A stretch of 64,000 bases of DNA from Ruminococcus albus AD2013 (GTDB lineage Bacteria > Bacillota > Clostridia > Oscillospirales > Ruminococcaceae). The stretch covers positions 1,488,001 through 1,552,000 of the forward strand of contig NZ_JAGS01000001.1 of the NCBI RefSeq assembly GCF_000526775.1, read 5' to 3'. The position numbers and the translations under genes were made by a program. Within the stretch, counting starts at the first letter, position 1, and every line of letters begins with the position of its first letter. Under the pieces are notes generated by a model. It did not search any database and was not told where the DNA came from. It was given only the letters and a program-made list of their open reading frames with translations. Of the stretch, positions 1 to 8,114 are shown one piece after another.

Positions 1-1196
1 TCTATCGCCATTACGTATTTTACAAAATCAAGGTCGCCGAAAGGCACTCTCGCTTCAAGTGAGTTAACAGAGATACATCTGTCAGCACGCAGAACATCGT
101 ACATATGAAGTTCGTGTACGCGCTTTTCGGCTTCACGCTGAAATTCCTCAGCAGAGGGTGCAAAATCAGTGTACTTGTATCCGAACAGCTCATCGGATAT
201 CTCGCCTGTCAGCAGTACGCGGATATCCGTCTGTTCATGTATCGCCTTGCAGATAAGGTACATACCCATGCTTGCACGTATGGTGGTTATATCGAATGTT
301 CCCAGCAGACGTACAACTTCCTCAAGGGCATTTATCACATCGTCCTTGGTTATGATTATCTCTGTATGCTCGGAACCGATATAATCAGCAGTCTCCTTTG
401 CATATTTAAGGTCGATGGCGTCCTCCGACATACCGATAGCGAAAGTCCTTATAGGCTTGTCCGATTTCTGCTGTGCAACAGCACATACCAGCGATGAATC
501 CAGACCGCCCGAAAGCAGGAAGCCGACCTTTGCATCAGCCACCAGACGCTTCTCGATGCCTGCCACCAGCTTGTCATGAATGTTCTTATAGATAGTATCG
601 TGATCATCATGACATACATGATCGGGCTTAGCGATATCATTGTAGCAGTGGAACTCGCCGTCTATATAATAGTGTCCGGGAGGGAAAGGCATTATCTTGT
701 CGCAGATGTCCACCAGGTTCTGGGGTTCGCTTGCGAATACAGCAGCACCATCCCTGTCATAGCCATAGTAAAGGGGACGTATGCCTATTGGGTCACGAGC
801 CGCGATGAACTTTCCTGTCTCACTGTCAAATATTATACAGGCGAATTCCGCGTCCAGCATTGCGAACATATCGGTCTTGTACTGCTCCCACATTGGAAGA
901 AGTATCTCACAGTCCGAATCGCTCTGGAAGCGGTATCCCTTCTTTGCAAGGTCATCTCTTATCTTCTCGAAGCCGTAAAGCTCACCGTTGCAGACCACAT
1001 AGCTGTTACCCAGCCTGAATGGCTGCATACCATCGGGTGTAAGACCCATTATCGCAAGTCTGTGGAATGCCAGGATACCTCCCGCAACAGCCTGATAACG
1101 AGTGTCATCGGGTCCTCTTGATTTTGTCCTTTCAAAACATTTTTCCATAATGTCTCGGTCAGCCTTGACCGAGCACCAGCCCATAATACAACACAT
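1..1196 (-). CDS. asnB: Asparagine synthetase (glutamine-hydrolysing), 3' end outside the window
   Basis: Makes asparagine from aspartate, ATP and glutamine in the cytoplasm. Read on the minus strand, the protein begins MCCIMGWCSV, so Cys2 becomes the N-terminal nucleophile of the class II glutaminase domain once Met is removed. The glutaminase domain fills about the first 190 residues (RGPDDTRY, CNGELYGF, DPIGIRPLYYG). The synthetase domain follows with the PP-loop LLSGGLDSSLV and LLTGEISDELFG. The ATG at 1196 has GGAGGAAT a few bases upstream. The gene runs off the left edge, so the C-terminus is missing. It lies directly downstream of glnN on the same strand, separated only by a terminator-like hairpin, so it is probably expressed by read-through and co-regulated with glutamine synthesis. 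Compare the paralogue at 36.8-38.4 kb, which lacks the catalytic cysteine. Confidence 0.93.
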   Translation of the reverse strand, partial: MCCIMGWCSVKADRDIMEKCFERTKSRGPDDTRYQAVAGGILAFHRLAIMGLTPDGMQPFRLGNSYVVCNGELYGFEKIRDDLAKKGYRFQSDSDCEILLPMWEQYKTDMFAMLDAEFACIIFDSETGKFIAARDPIGIRPLYYGYDRDGAAVFASEPQNLVDICDKIMPFPPGHYYIDGEFHCYNDIAKPDHVCHDDHDTIYKNIHDKLVAGIEKRLVADAKVGFLLSGGLDSSLVCAVAQQKSDKPIRTFAIGMSEDAIDLKYAKETADYIGSEHTEIIITKDDVINALEEVVRLLGTFDITTIRASMGMYLICKAIHEQTDIRVLLTGEISDELFGYKYTDFAPSAEEFQREAEKRVHELHMYDVLRADRCISVNSLEARVPFGDLDFVKYVMAI

Positions 1197-1211
1197 AATT
1201 AGATTCCTCCG

Positions 1212-1255
1212 AAAAAACGGAACTTGGCTGTCGCATTTCTGTGGCAGCCATTTCC
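1212..1255 (-). terminator. Terminator-like hairpin between glnN and asnB
   Basis: On the minus strand GGAA and TGGCTG pair with CAGCCA and TTCC in a stem with a small internal loop, followed at once by G and six U. No sigma-A promoter is evident between this hairpin and the asnB start, so asnB may depend on read-through. Confidence 0.7.
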
Positions 1256-1286
1256 TTATAATTTAAGATAGGATTTAGTAGAAAAC

Positions 1287-3383
1287 TTATTTAACACCGA
1301 ACAGCAGCTCGTCGTAGGTCGGGAACGGCCAGAACTTGGCAGCTGTGATGGTCTCTGCCTCATCACAGGAAGCACGAAGCTTTTCCATAACGCCCAGCAG
1401 CTCATCTCTGATGATGTAAGCTGTATCGGTTACGCTGTCTGAATCCTTCACCTTATCAAGAACGCTGTCAAGTTCGTCAAGGCTTGCATAAGCCTCACTT
1501 GCATAGCCCGAAAGCTTCTTGACGGTCTCTGTCTCATAGGTGCAGGCAAGATCGGTAGCCAGTGATTTTTTAGCGTTTGCGGTCTTTGCAACAAATGCAG
1601 CATATTCCTCGATAGCGGGAAGTATCTCGCGGCGTGCCAGCATCTCCATGGTCTTAGCTTCGATGATGACAGCCTTGCAGTAGTTCTCCAGTGTGATCTC
1701 TGTACGGCTGCGCAGCTCAGCCTCGGTGAATACCTTGTGAGCGGTCAGCATCTTAACGTTCTTCTCGTCCATCAGATGAGGGATAGCATCGGGAGTTGTA
1801 CGGTAGTTCAGCAGACCGCGTACTTCGGTAGCTTCCTTTATCCATGTATCATCATAGCCGTTGCCGTTGAAGATGATCCTCTTGTGATCGGTGATGGTCT
1901 TCTTTATCATCTCATGGAGTGCTTCCTCGAAGTTATCAGCCTTTTCAAGTCTGTCAGCATAGATCTTCAGGCTCTCTGCAACTGCCGAGTTCAGCATGAT
2001 ATTAGCGCAAGCGATGCTGTCAGCAGAACCGACCATTCTGAACTCGAACTTGTTGCCTGTGAATGCGAAAGGCGAAGTACGGTTACGGTCAGTGGTATCT
2101 CTTGTAAATCTTGGCAGAACACTTACGCCAAGCTTCATGACAGTCTTCTCAACGCCTGCATATGGAGTATCGTTCTCGATAGCCTCAAGGATACCCTCAA
2201 GTTCTTCACCAAGGAAGATGGAGATAACAGCGGGAGGTGCCTCGTTAGCGCCCAGACGGTGATCGTTGCCCGCGGTAGCAACGGAAATTCTAAGCAGATC
2301 CTGATAATCGTCAACAGCCTTGATAACTGCGCACAGGAACAGCAGGAACTGAGCGTTCTCATATGGGGTCTCGCCGGGAGTCAGCAGGTTAACGCCTGTA
2401 TCTGTAGCGATAGACCAGTTGTTGTGCTTGCCCGAACCGTTAACGCCGTCAAAAGGCTTTTCATGCAGCAGACATACCAGACCGTGTTTCTGTGCGACCT
2501 TCTTCATGATCTCCATAGTCAGCTGGTTGTGATCGGTGGCGATATTTGTGGTAGCATAGATAGGTGCAAGCTCGTGCTGTGCAGGTGCGACCTCATTATG
2601 CTGAGTCTTTGCAAGGATACCCAGCTTCCATAGTTCATCGTTCAGGTCGCTCATATAAGCCTCAACTCTGGGCTTGATAACTCCGAAATAGTGGTCGTCC
2701 AGTTCCTGACCCTTGGGAGGCTTCGCACCGAACAGTGTCCTGCCTGTATAGATAAGGTCTTTTCTCTGATCGTAAAGCTCCTTGGGGATAAGGAAGTATT
2801 CCTGCTCAGGTCCGACGGAAGTTGTAACGTGTCTTACCTGATCGTTTCCGAAAAGCTTCAGGATACGCAGTGCCTGCTTGTTCAGTGCTTCCATTGATCT
2901 CAGCAGAGGTGTCTTCTTGTCCAGTGCCTCACCGCCGTAAGAACAGAAAGCAGTAGGAATGCAAAGGGTCTTGCCCTTGATGAATGCATAAGATGTAGGA
3001 TCCCATGCGGTGTAACCTCTTGCCTCAAATGTAGCTCTCAGTCCGCCGGAAGGGAACGAAGATGCATCAGGCTCGCCCTTGATGAGTTCCTTGCCCGAAA
3101 AGTCCATGATAACTCTGCCATCAGGTGAGGGGCTTATAAAGCTGTCATGCTTCTCGGCAGTGATGCCTGTAAGGGGCTGGAACCAGTGAGTATAATGTGT
3201 AGCTCCCTGCTCGATAGCCCAATCCTTCATAGCCTCGGCAACTGCGTTGGCAACTGTGATATCAAGCTTCTCACCGATATCAATAGTATTTTTCAGTGAC
3301 TTATACACTTTTGAAGACAGCCTTGACTTCATAACTCTGTCATCAAAAACCTTGCTCGCAAACAATTCGGGTACCGTACTCAT
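1287..3383 (-). CDS. glnN: Glutamine synthetase type III
   Basis: ATP-dependent ligation of ammonium to glutamate, the main ammonium-assimilation step, cytoplasmic. The 698 residues match the roughly 700-residue length of GSIII, far longer than GSI. GSIII signatures visible are VGPEQEYFLIPK (metal-binding Glu), NEVAPAQHELAP, NGSGKHNNWS, GNDHRLGANEAPPA and NRTSPFAFTGNKFEFR. I place the start at ATG 3383 (MSTVPELF) because GGAGGAAAT sits just upstream; an in-frame TTG 27 bases further up is possible but has no such site. It is divergent from the glutamate synthase operon and followed by asnB. The roughly 240-nt region upstream holds two promoters and two attenuator-like hairpins, pointing to nitrogen control by antitermination. 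Confidence 0.96.
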   Translation of the reverse strand: MSTVPELFASKVFDDRVMKSRLSSKVYKSLKNTIDIGEKLDITVANAVAEAMKDWAIEQGATHYTHWFQPLTGITAEKHDSFISPSPDGRVIMDFSGKELIKGEPDASSFPSGGLRATFEARGYTAWDPTSYAFIKGKTLCIPTAFCSYGGEALDKKTPLLRSMEALNKQALRILKLFGNDQVRHVTTSVGPEQEYFLIPKELYDQRKDLIYTGRTLFGAKPPKGQELDDHYFGVIKPRVEAYMSDLNDELWKLGILAKTQHNEVAPAQHELAPIYATTNIATDHNQLTMEIMKKVAQKHGLVCLLHEKPFDGVNGSGKHNNWSIATDTGVNLLTPGETPYENAQFLLFLCAVIKAVDDYQDLLRISVATAGNDHRLGANEAPPAVISIFLGEELEGILEAIENDTPYAGVEKTVMKLGVSVLPRFTRDTTDRNRTSPFAFTGNKFEFRMVGSADSIACANIMLNSAVAESLKIYADRLEKADNFEEALHEMIKKTITDHKRIIFNGNGYDDTWIKEATEVRGLLNYRTTPDAIPHLMDEKNVKMLTAHKVFTEAELRSRTEITLENYCKAVIIEAKTMEMLARREILPAIEEYAAFVAKTANAKKSLATDLACTYETETVKKLSGYASEAYASLDELDSVLDKVKDSDSVTDTAYIIRDELLGVMEKLRASCDEAETITAAKFWPFPTYDELLFGVK

Positions 3384-3411
3384 TATGATTTCCTCCGTTC
3401 GATACAGCAAA

Positions 3412-3465
3412 GGCGCCCCCGGTTTACAGAGAGTATTATCCCTGTACCGAAGACGCCATTGCCTT
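3412..3465 (-). promoter_or_regulatory. Proximal glnN leader: ANTAR-like hairpin overlapping a terminator-like stem
   Basis: Minus-strand positions 3465-3450 form a 5-bp stem (AAGGC with GUCUU) closed by hexaloop AAUGGC, which has A1 and G4. The loop end and 3' arm of this hairpin also pair with 3412-3430 to make a long alternative stem (GGCG...CGCC), so the two folds exclude each other. The U tract after the long stem is short (UUUGCU). A second hairpin (CAGGGA/UCUCUG) exists, but its loop UAAUAC lacks the A1/G4 pattern. Confidence 0.6.
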
Positions 3466-3496
3466 ATAAATATAGAAAATTATATTCGGAAAAGAC

Positions 3497-3527
3497 TTTA
3501 TACTTTCCATTGTCTTTCCAATGTCAA
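3497..3527 (-). promoter_or_regulatory. Proximal glnN promoter (candidate)
   Basis: On the minus strand TTGACA (3527-3522) and TATAAA (3502-3497) are separated by 19 bases, longer than the 17 used elsewhere in this window. Transcription would begin near 3490 and run through the proximal leader hairpins. Confidence 0.5.
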
Positions 3528-3528
3528 C

Positions 3529-3582
3529 AAAAAAAGACAAAGAGCCTTGAAACCTAAGCTTCATTCAAGACCTCTTTGCCTT
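3529..3582 (-). terminator. Distal glnN attenuator: ANTAR-like hairpin plus intrinsic terminator
   Basis: Minus strand 3582-3567 folds as AAGGC-[AAAGAG]-GUCUU, a hexaloop with A1 and G4. Its loop and 3' arm are also the 5' arm of a terminator in which CAAAGAG (3578-3572) pairs with CUCUUUG, followed by UC and seven U (3535-3529). No protein gene lies between the distal promoter and this terminator, so its evident role is to stop transcription before glnN unless it is relieved. Confidence 0.65.
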
Positions 3583-3593
3583 CCATGGTTTGT

Positions 3594-3622
3594 ATTATAC
3601 ACCATCGCAAGAGTTTTGTCAA
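3594..3622 (-). promoter_or_regulatory. Distal glnN promoter
   Basis: Perfect sigma-A promoter on the minus strand: TTGACA (3622-3617), 17-nt spacer, TATAAT (3599-3594). Transcription would start near 3587, a few bases before the distal attenuator. Confidence 0.8.
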
Positions 3623-3696
3623 GCACATTTTTCACAAAACTCATGAAAGTTACCGAAGCAAAACTTGCAAAATTTTCACAAATCTTGTAAAACCCC

Positions 3697-3725
3697 TTGA
3701 CAAAAATGAAATTGTGAGATATAAT
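3697..3725 (+). promoter_or_regulatory. Glutamate synthase operon promoter
   Basis: Perfect consensus TTGACA (3697-3702), 17-nt spacer, TATAAT (3720-3725). The start would be near 3732, immediately before the two-hairpin leader. Confidence 0.85.
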
Positions 3726-3740
3726 ACTTGCAAATAATGC

Positions 3741-3814
3741 ATGAGCAATGGCGTTCATTCTTTTTTATTGCCGTGAAGCGATTCACGTCGATAAAAAAGG
3801 GTGAACGTTTTTTT
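3741..3814 (+). promoter_or_regulatory. ANTAR-type antiterminator leader of the glutamate synthase operon
   Basis: First hairpin 3741-3758: AUGAGC-[AAUGGC]-GUUCAU. Second hairpin 3772-3787: CGUGA-[AGCGAU]-UCACG. Both hexaloops have A1 and G4, the established signature of ANTAR-protein substrates. A competing terminator pairs 3752-3768 with 3791-3807 (17 pairs, two of them G-U) and ends in seven U at 3808-3814; it consumes the 3' arm of the first hairpin. An ANTAR protein stabilising the two small hairpins would therefore permit read-through. No ANTAR gene is visible in this window. Confidence 0.8.
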
Positions 3815-3833
3815 ATGATAAGGAGTGCTGAAA

Positions 3834-4925
3834 ATGAAACTTGAAGGCGAAGTTCGTATACCGTCGGGCTGTGCGATAGCGGCAGTCATTTCAAGAGAGG
3901 GTAAAGGGATAACGGGAGATGTTATTTATAATGCAATGAAGCCAATGCACGACCGTTCAAACGGTCTGGGCGGAGGATTTGCAGCTTACGGCATCTATCC
4001 CGAATACAGAGATCTGTATGCTTTCCATATCTTCTTCGATCACCGTTCCACCCGTAAGGAATGTGAAGCTTACTTAAAGGAACGTTTCGAGATAGTAAAG
4101 GGTGAACTGATACCCACCCGCAAGATTCCCCAGATAACCAATGAACCTATTATATGGAGATACTTCTGTGCTCCACTGGGTTCTATGGTCGCATCGGAAC
4201 AGGTCGATGAAAGTGAATTCGTTGCACGCACGGTAATGAAGATCAATACCGAGATGAAAGGTGCATACGTGTTCTCCAGCGGCAAGAATATGGGATGTTT
4301 CAAAGCTGTCGGCTACCCGGAAGATGTTGGTGTATTCTACAAGCTTGAAGAATACGAGGGCTATTCATGGACAGCCCACGGCCGTTATCCGACCAACACC
4401 CCCGGCTGGTGGGGCGGTGCTCACCCCTTCTCCCTGCTGGACAGTTCCATCGTCCACAACGGCGAGATATCTTCCTACGATGCAAACCGCCGCTTTATCG
4501 AGATGTTCGGCTATAAATGTACATTGCAGACCGATACCGAGGTCATAACCTATATACTGGATTATCTGCTGAGAAGACAGGGTCTTACCATGGAGGAAGC
4601 CGCTTCCGTTATCGCCGCACCTTTCTGGTCTACGATAAACTCGAAGCCCGAAAAGGAAAAAGAAAGACTTACGTTCCTCAGACAGGTATTCCCCAGTCTG
4701 CTGATAACAGGACCTTTTTCAATAGTATACGGCTGGAACGGAGGACTCATGGCACTCAATGACCGCCTGAAGCTCCGCTCAATGATAACTGCCGAAAAGG
4801 ACGATAAAGTATTCATAGCCAGCGAAGAAGCGGCTGTTAGGGTAATGGAGCCCGATGCAGAGAACTTCTACGCACCTGCGGGCGGCGAGCCTGTGATAGT
4901 CAGAGTCAAGGAGGGTAAATTCTGA
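3834..4925 (+). CDS. Glutamate synthase, glutaminase domain subunit
   Basis: Class II glutamine amidotransferase that hydrolyses glutamine and passes ammonia to the FMN synthase subunit encoded next. 363 residues. The N-terminus MKLEGEVRIPSGCAIAAV puts the probable nucleophile at Cys13, implying removal of a 12-residue propeptide as in other glutamate synthases. AHGRYPTN, HNGEISSYDANR and LQTDTEVI are typical of the fold. ATG 3834 is chosen because AAGGAG precedes it by 8 bases; a GTG at 3825 overlaps that site. First gene of a tightly packed operon, overlapping the next by one base (TGATG). Corresponds to domain 1 of the large GltB subunit found fused in other bacteria. Confidence 0.88.
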   Translation: MKLEGEVRIPSGCAIAAVISREGKGITGDVIYNAMKPMHDRSNGLGGGFAAYGIYPEYRDLYAFHIFFDHRSTRKECEAYLKERFEIVKGELIPTRKIPQITNEPIIWRYFCAPLGSMVASEQVDESEFVARTVMKINTEMKGAYVFSSGKNMGCFKAVGYPEDVGVFYKLEEYEGYSWTAHGRYPTNTPGWWGGAHPFSLLDSSIVHNGEISSYDANRRFIEMFGYKCTLQTDTEVITYILDYLLRRQGLTMEEAASVIAAPFWSTINSKPEKEKERLTFLRQVFPSLLITGPFSIVYGWNGGLMALNDRLKLRSMITAEKDDKVFIASEEAAVRVMEPDAENFYAPAGGEPVIVRVKEGKF

Positions 4926-6430
4926 TGATAGATCATTTTATATATCCCGAGTTCGAGGTAGTGCGCAACGATAACCGCTGCATACAGTGCCGTGTCTGTG
5001 AAAGACAATGCGCAAATGAAGTACACAGCTTTGACCCCGAACGCGGCATCATGCTTTCGGACGAAACAAAATGTGTAAACTGCCAGCGCTGCGTATCTCT
5101 ATGTCCCACAAGAGCGCTCAAAATAGTTAAGAGCGACTGCCGTCTGCGCGAGAATGCAAACTGGGCTGACGATACTATCAAAGAGATATACAAGCAGGCA
5201 AACAGCGGCGGCGTACTGCTCTCATCAATGGGCAACCCCAAGCCTCTGCCTGTATACTGGGATAAGATACTGATAAACGCTTCCCAGGTAACGAACCCGC
5301 CTATCGACCCACTGCGTGAACCTATGGAGACCAAGGTATTCCTCGGCAAAAAGCCCGAAAAGATCAGGCGTAACGAGGACGGCGAGCTTGTCACCGAAAC
5401 TACTCCACAGCTGGAACTTTCCATGCCTGTAATGTTTTCGGCTATGAGCTACGGCTCCATCAGCTATAATGCTCACGCTTCTCTCGCCCGTGCGGCTACC
5501 GAGCTGGGTATATGCTACAATACAGGTGAAGGCGGTCTCCATGAAGATTTCTACATCTACGGACCCAACACCGTTGTACAGGTAGCATCGGGACGTTTCG
5601 GCGTTCACAAGGATTACCTCGAAGCTGCCGCAGCCATCGAGATAAAGATGGGTCAGGGCGCAAAGCCCGGTATCGGCGGACATCTCCCCGGTGCCAAGAT
5701 AGTAGGCGACGTTTCCAAGACCAGAATGATCCCCGAGGGTTCGGACGCTATATCCCCCGCACCTCATCACGATATATATTCCATCGAAGACCTTCGTCAG
5801 CTGGTTTACTCCCTCAAAGAGGCTACCGAGTACAAGAAGCCTGTTATCGTAAAGGTCGCAGCAGTACATAACATCGCAGCGATAGCCAGCGGTATCGCCC
5901 GCAGCGGTGCTGATATCATCGCAATAGACGGCTTCCGCGGCGGTACAGGCGCTGCACCAACACGTATCCGTGATAACGTTGGTATCCCCATAGAGCTTGC
6001 ACTGGCTTCCGTCGATCAGCGTCTGCGAGATGAGGGCATCAGAAATAACGTATCCCTCGTGGTAGGCGGCAGCGTACGCTCCGCAGCTGATGTGGTAAAG
6101 GCAGTAGCCCTCGGTGCAGATGCAGTATATGTCGCAACAGCAGCACTGCTGGCTATGGGATGTCACCTCTGCCGTACCTGCCAGAGCGGCAAGTGCAACT
6201 GGGGCATCGCCACCCAGAGACCCGAACTTGTTAAGCGCCTGAACCCAGATGTCGGTTCACGCAGACTTGTAAACCTCATGGACGCTTGGCGCCACGAGAT
6301 CAAGGAACTTATGGGCGGAATGGGTATCAACTCCATCGAGAGCCTCCGCGGCAACAGACTTATGCTCCGCGGCGTAGGGCTTACCGATAAGGAACTCGAG
6401 ATACTCGGTATCTCCCACGCAGGCGAATAA
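4925..6430 (+). CDS. Glutamate synthase, FMN-binding synthase subunit with N-terminal ferredoxin domain
   Basis: Central catalytic part of glutamate synthase: condenses ammonia with 2-oxoglutarate and reduces the iminoglutarate on FMN. 501 residues. Two 4Fe-4S motifs lie in the first 60 residues (CIQCRVCERQC and CVNCQRCVSLCP). The FMN barrel follows with SAMSYGSIS, ARAATELGICYNTGEGG, KPGIGGHLPGAKI and DGFRGGTGAAPT. CHLCRTCQSGKC near residue 413 supplies cysteines expected for the cluster next to the flavin in this domain. The archaeal-type stand-alone form separates glutaminase, synthase and GXGXG domains into different genes, as here. Electrons probably come from the ferredoxin and flavoprotein encoded downstream. 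Confidence 0.93.
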   Translation: MIDHFIYPEFEVVRNDNRCIQCRVCERQCANEVHSFDPERGIMLSDETKCVNCQRCVSLCPTRALKIVKSDCRLRENANWADDTIKEIYKQANSGGVLLSSMGNPKPLPVYWDKILINASQVTNPPIDPLREPMETKVFLGKKPEKIRRNEDGELVTETTPQLELSMPVMFSAMSYGSISYNAHASLARAATELGICYNTGEGGLHEDFYIYGPNTVVQVASGRFGVHKDYLEAAAAIEIKMGQGAKPGIGGHLPGAKIVGDVSKTRMIPEGSDAISPAPHHDIYSIEDLRQLVYSLKEATEYKKPVIVKVAAVHNIAAIASGIARSGADIIAIDGFRGGTGAAPTRIRDNVGIPIELALASVDQRLRDEGIRNNVSLVVGGSVRSAADVVKAVALGADAVYVATAALLAMGCHLCRTCQSGKCNWGIATQRPELVKRLNPDVGSRRLVNLMDAWRHEIKELMGGMGINSIESLRGNRLMLRGVGLTDKELEILGISHAGE

Positions 6431-6444
6431 GGAGGGTCATTAAG

Positions 6445-6873
6445 ATGAAAAGAGTATTTGTAAACGAGGATTGGTGCCTTGGCTGCCACCTCTGCGAATA
6501 TAACTGCGCATATGCCAATTCGGGTCTAAGCGATATGGTAAAAGCACTGAAAGGCAAGGATATCTATCCCCGCATACACATCGAAGAAACCGACGGCATC
6601 ACCTATGCTGTATCCTGCCGCCACTGTAAAGACCCCCTCTGCGTAAAAAGCTGTATAGCAGGCGCTATATCTATCGAAGACGGTACAGTAAAGATCGATA
6701 AGACCAAGTGTGTCGGCTGCCTTACCTGCGTTCTCGTATGTCCCTACGGTGCAGTTGCAGCAGGTCCCGAGGGCGCAGCCCAGAAGTGCGAGCTGTGTCT
6801 CGCAAACAGCTGCGGTTCCCCCGCCTGTGTAAAGGGCTGCCCCAACAATGCCATAGTTTATGAGGAGAGGTGA
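6445..6873 (+). CDS. Multi-cluster 4Fe-4S ferredoxin-type electron transfer subunit
   Basis: 142 residues with cysteine groups for about four 4Fe-4S clusters: CLGCHLCEYNC at the start, CRHCKDPLCVKSC, CVGCLTCVLVCP and CELCLANSCGSPACVKGCP. This pattern fits the HycB/NapG/DmsB-like electron-transfer group. AGGAGG lies just before ATG 6445. Being inside the operon between the synthase and the NAD(P)/FAD oxidoreductase, it most likely carries electrons from the flavoprotein to the FMN subunit. That role is inferred from position. Confidence 0.88.
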   Translation: MKRVFVNEDWCLGCHLCEYNCAYANSGLSDMVKALKGKDIYPRIHIEETDGITYAVSCRHCKDPLCVKSCIAGAISIEDGTVKIDKTKCVGCLTCVLVCPYGAVAAGPEGAAQKCELCLANSCGSPACVKGCPNNAIVYEER

Positions 6874-6878
6874 GCAAA

Positions 6879-8114
6879 GTGGCTGAATATGTTATCATCG
6901 GAAACGGAACAGCCGCAGTCGGCTGCATAGAGGGGATAAGGAGTGTCGACAGCAACGGTGCTATCACCGTTATATCGGGCGAAGAACACCATGTTTACTC
7001 CCGCCCCCTTATATCCTATCTGCTTGAGGGAAAGACAGACCTCGAAAGAATGAAGTACCGCCCCGCAGATTTTTATGAGAAAAACAAAGTTAATTTAGTA
7101 TACGGCAAAGCCGCAAAGATAGACACCAAAAAGCAGGTGACTATCCTCGAAGGAAAGGGCAGGTTCGGATATGACAAGCTCTGTATATGTACAGGCTCAT
7201 CACCTTTCGTTCCCCCTTTTGAGGGTCTCGACAAGGTAAAGAAGAAGTTCTCTTTCATGACTCTCGATGACGCTCTCGCCCTTGAAAAAGTCCTCACCGA
7301 AAAATCAAAAGTACTGATAGTCGGCGCAGGTCTTATCGGTCTAAAATGCGCTGAGGGCATAGCTGAAAGAGTAGGCAGTATAACCGTCTGTGACCTTGCA
7401 GACAGAGTCCTGTCCTCTATCCTCGATGCTGAGTGTGCAGCATATATGCAGAAAGAACTTGAAAACCACGGCGTAAGCTTCATGCTGGGTGATACCGCAG
7501 TCAAGTTCGATAAGAACAAGGCTTACATGAAAAGCTGTGCAGAAGTCGATTTCGATATCCTCGTCCTTGCAGTCGGCGTAAGAGCCGAGACTGAACTTGC
7601 AAAGCAGGCAGGATGCGATATCAACAGAGGTATCATTATCGATACCGGAATGGATACCACTGCCGCTAACATCTATGCCGCAGGCGACTGTGCCGAGGGC
7701 TATGACAGCTCCATCGGCGCAAACCGCGTACTTGCGATACTTCCAAGCGCCTATATGCAGGGCAGATGTGCAGGCATAAATATGGCAGGTGGTTCTTCCG
7801 AGATAACCGATGCTATCCCCATGAACTCCATCGGCTTCTTCGGTCTCCACTGTGCAACAGCAGGTGCTTATCCCGAGGACGGCGAGATATATGAGGAACG
7901 CACGGATAAAGGTATCAAAAGGCTTTATTTCAAGGACAGCAAGCTTGCAGGCTATATGCTCATCGGAGATGTTAACCGTGCAGGCATATATACTTCTCTT
8001 GTGCGTGAACAGACAGTCCTCGACGAGGAAATGACCGAAAAGGTCAAGAAAATGCCGTCGCTGGCTATCTTCTCTGATGAAAAGCGCAGAACAAAACTCG
8101 GAGGTGTGGTATGA
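6879..8114 (+). CDS. NAD(P)/FAD-dependent oxidoreductase of the glutamate synthase operon
   Basis: Pyridine nucleotide-disulphide oxidoreductase-type flavoprotein, 411 residues. Two dinucleotide folds are visible: VIIGNGTAAVG at the N-terminus (FAD) and VLIVGAGLIGLK near residue 148 (NAD(P)); IYAAGDCAEG near residue 267 is the second FAD contact. GTG 6879 is preferred because AGAGGTGA ends 5 bases upstream; an alternative GTG at 6870 is only 2 bases from AGGAG. It probably oxidises NAD(P)H and feeds the ferredoxin encoded before it, replacing the GltD subunit of conventional glutamate synthase. The 3' end overlaps the next start by 4 bases. Confidence 0.86.
   Translation: MAEYVIIGNGTAAVGCIEGIRSVDSNGAITVISGEEHHVYSRPLISYLLEGKTDLERMKYRPADFYEKNKVNLVYGKAAKIDTKKQVTILEGKGRFGYDKLCICTGSSPFVPPFEGLDKVKKKFSFMTLDDALALEKVLTEKSKVLIVGAGLIGLKCAEGIAERVGSITVCDLADRVLSSILDAECAAYMQKELENHGVSFMLGDTAVKFDKNKAYMKSCAEVDFDILVLAVGVRAETELAKQAGCDINRGIIIDTGMDTTAANIYAAGDCAEGYDSSIGANRVLAILPSAYMQGRCAGINMAGGSSEITDAIPMNSIGFFGLHCATAGAYPEDGEIYEERTDKGIKRLYFKDSKLAGYMLIGDVNRAGIYTSLVREQTVLDEEMTEKVKKMPSLAIFSDEKRRTKLGGVV

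Noticed and set aside
1737..2633. Long plus-strand reading frame opposite glnN
   Set aside because: It is the antisense of a strongly conserved glutamine synthetase and has no ribosome binding site or recognisable product.
3561..3758. 65-codon minus-strand frame in the glnN upstream region
   Set aside because: It overlaps promoters and attenuator hairpins; the structures explain the sequence better than coding does.
5225..6166. Minus-strand frame of 313 codons opposite the FMN synthase gene
   Set aside because: Shadow of a highly conserved gene; Cys/Tyr-rich composition is typical of antisense frames here.
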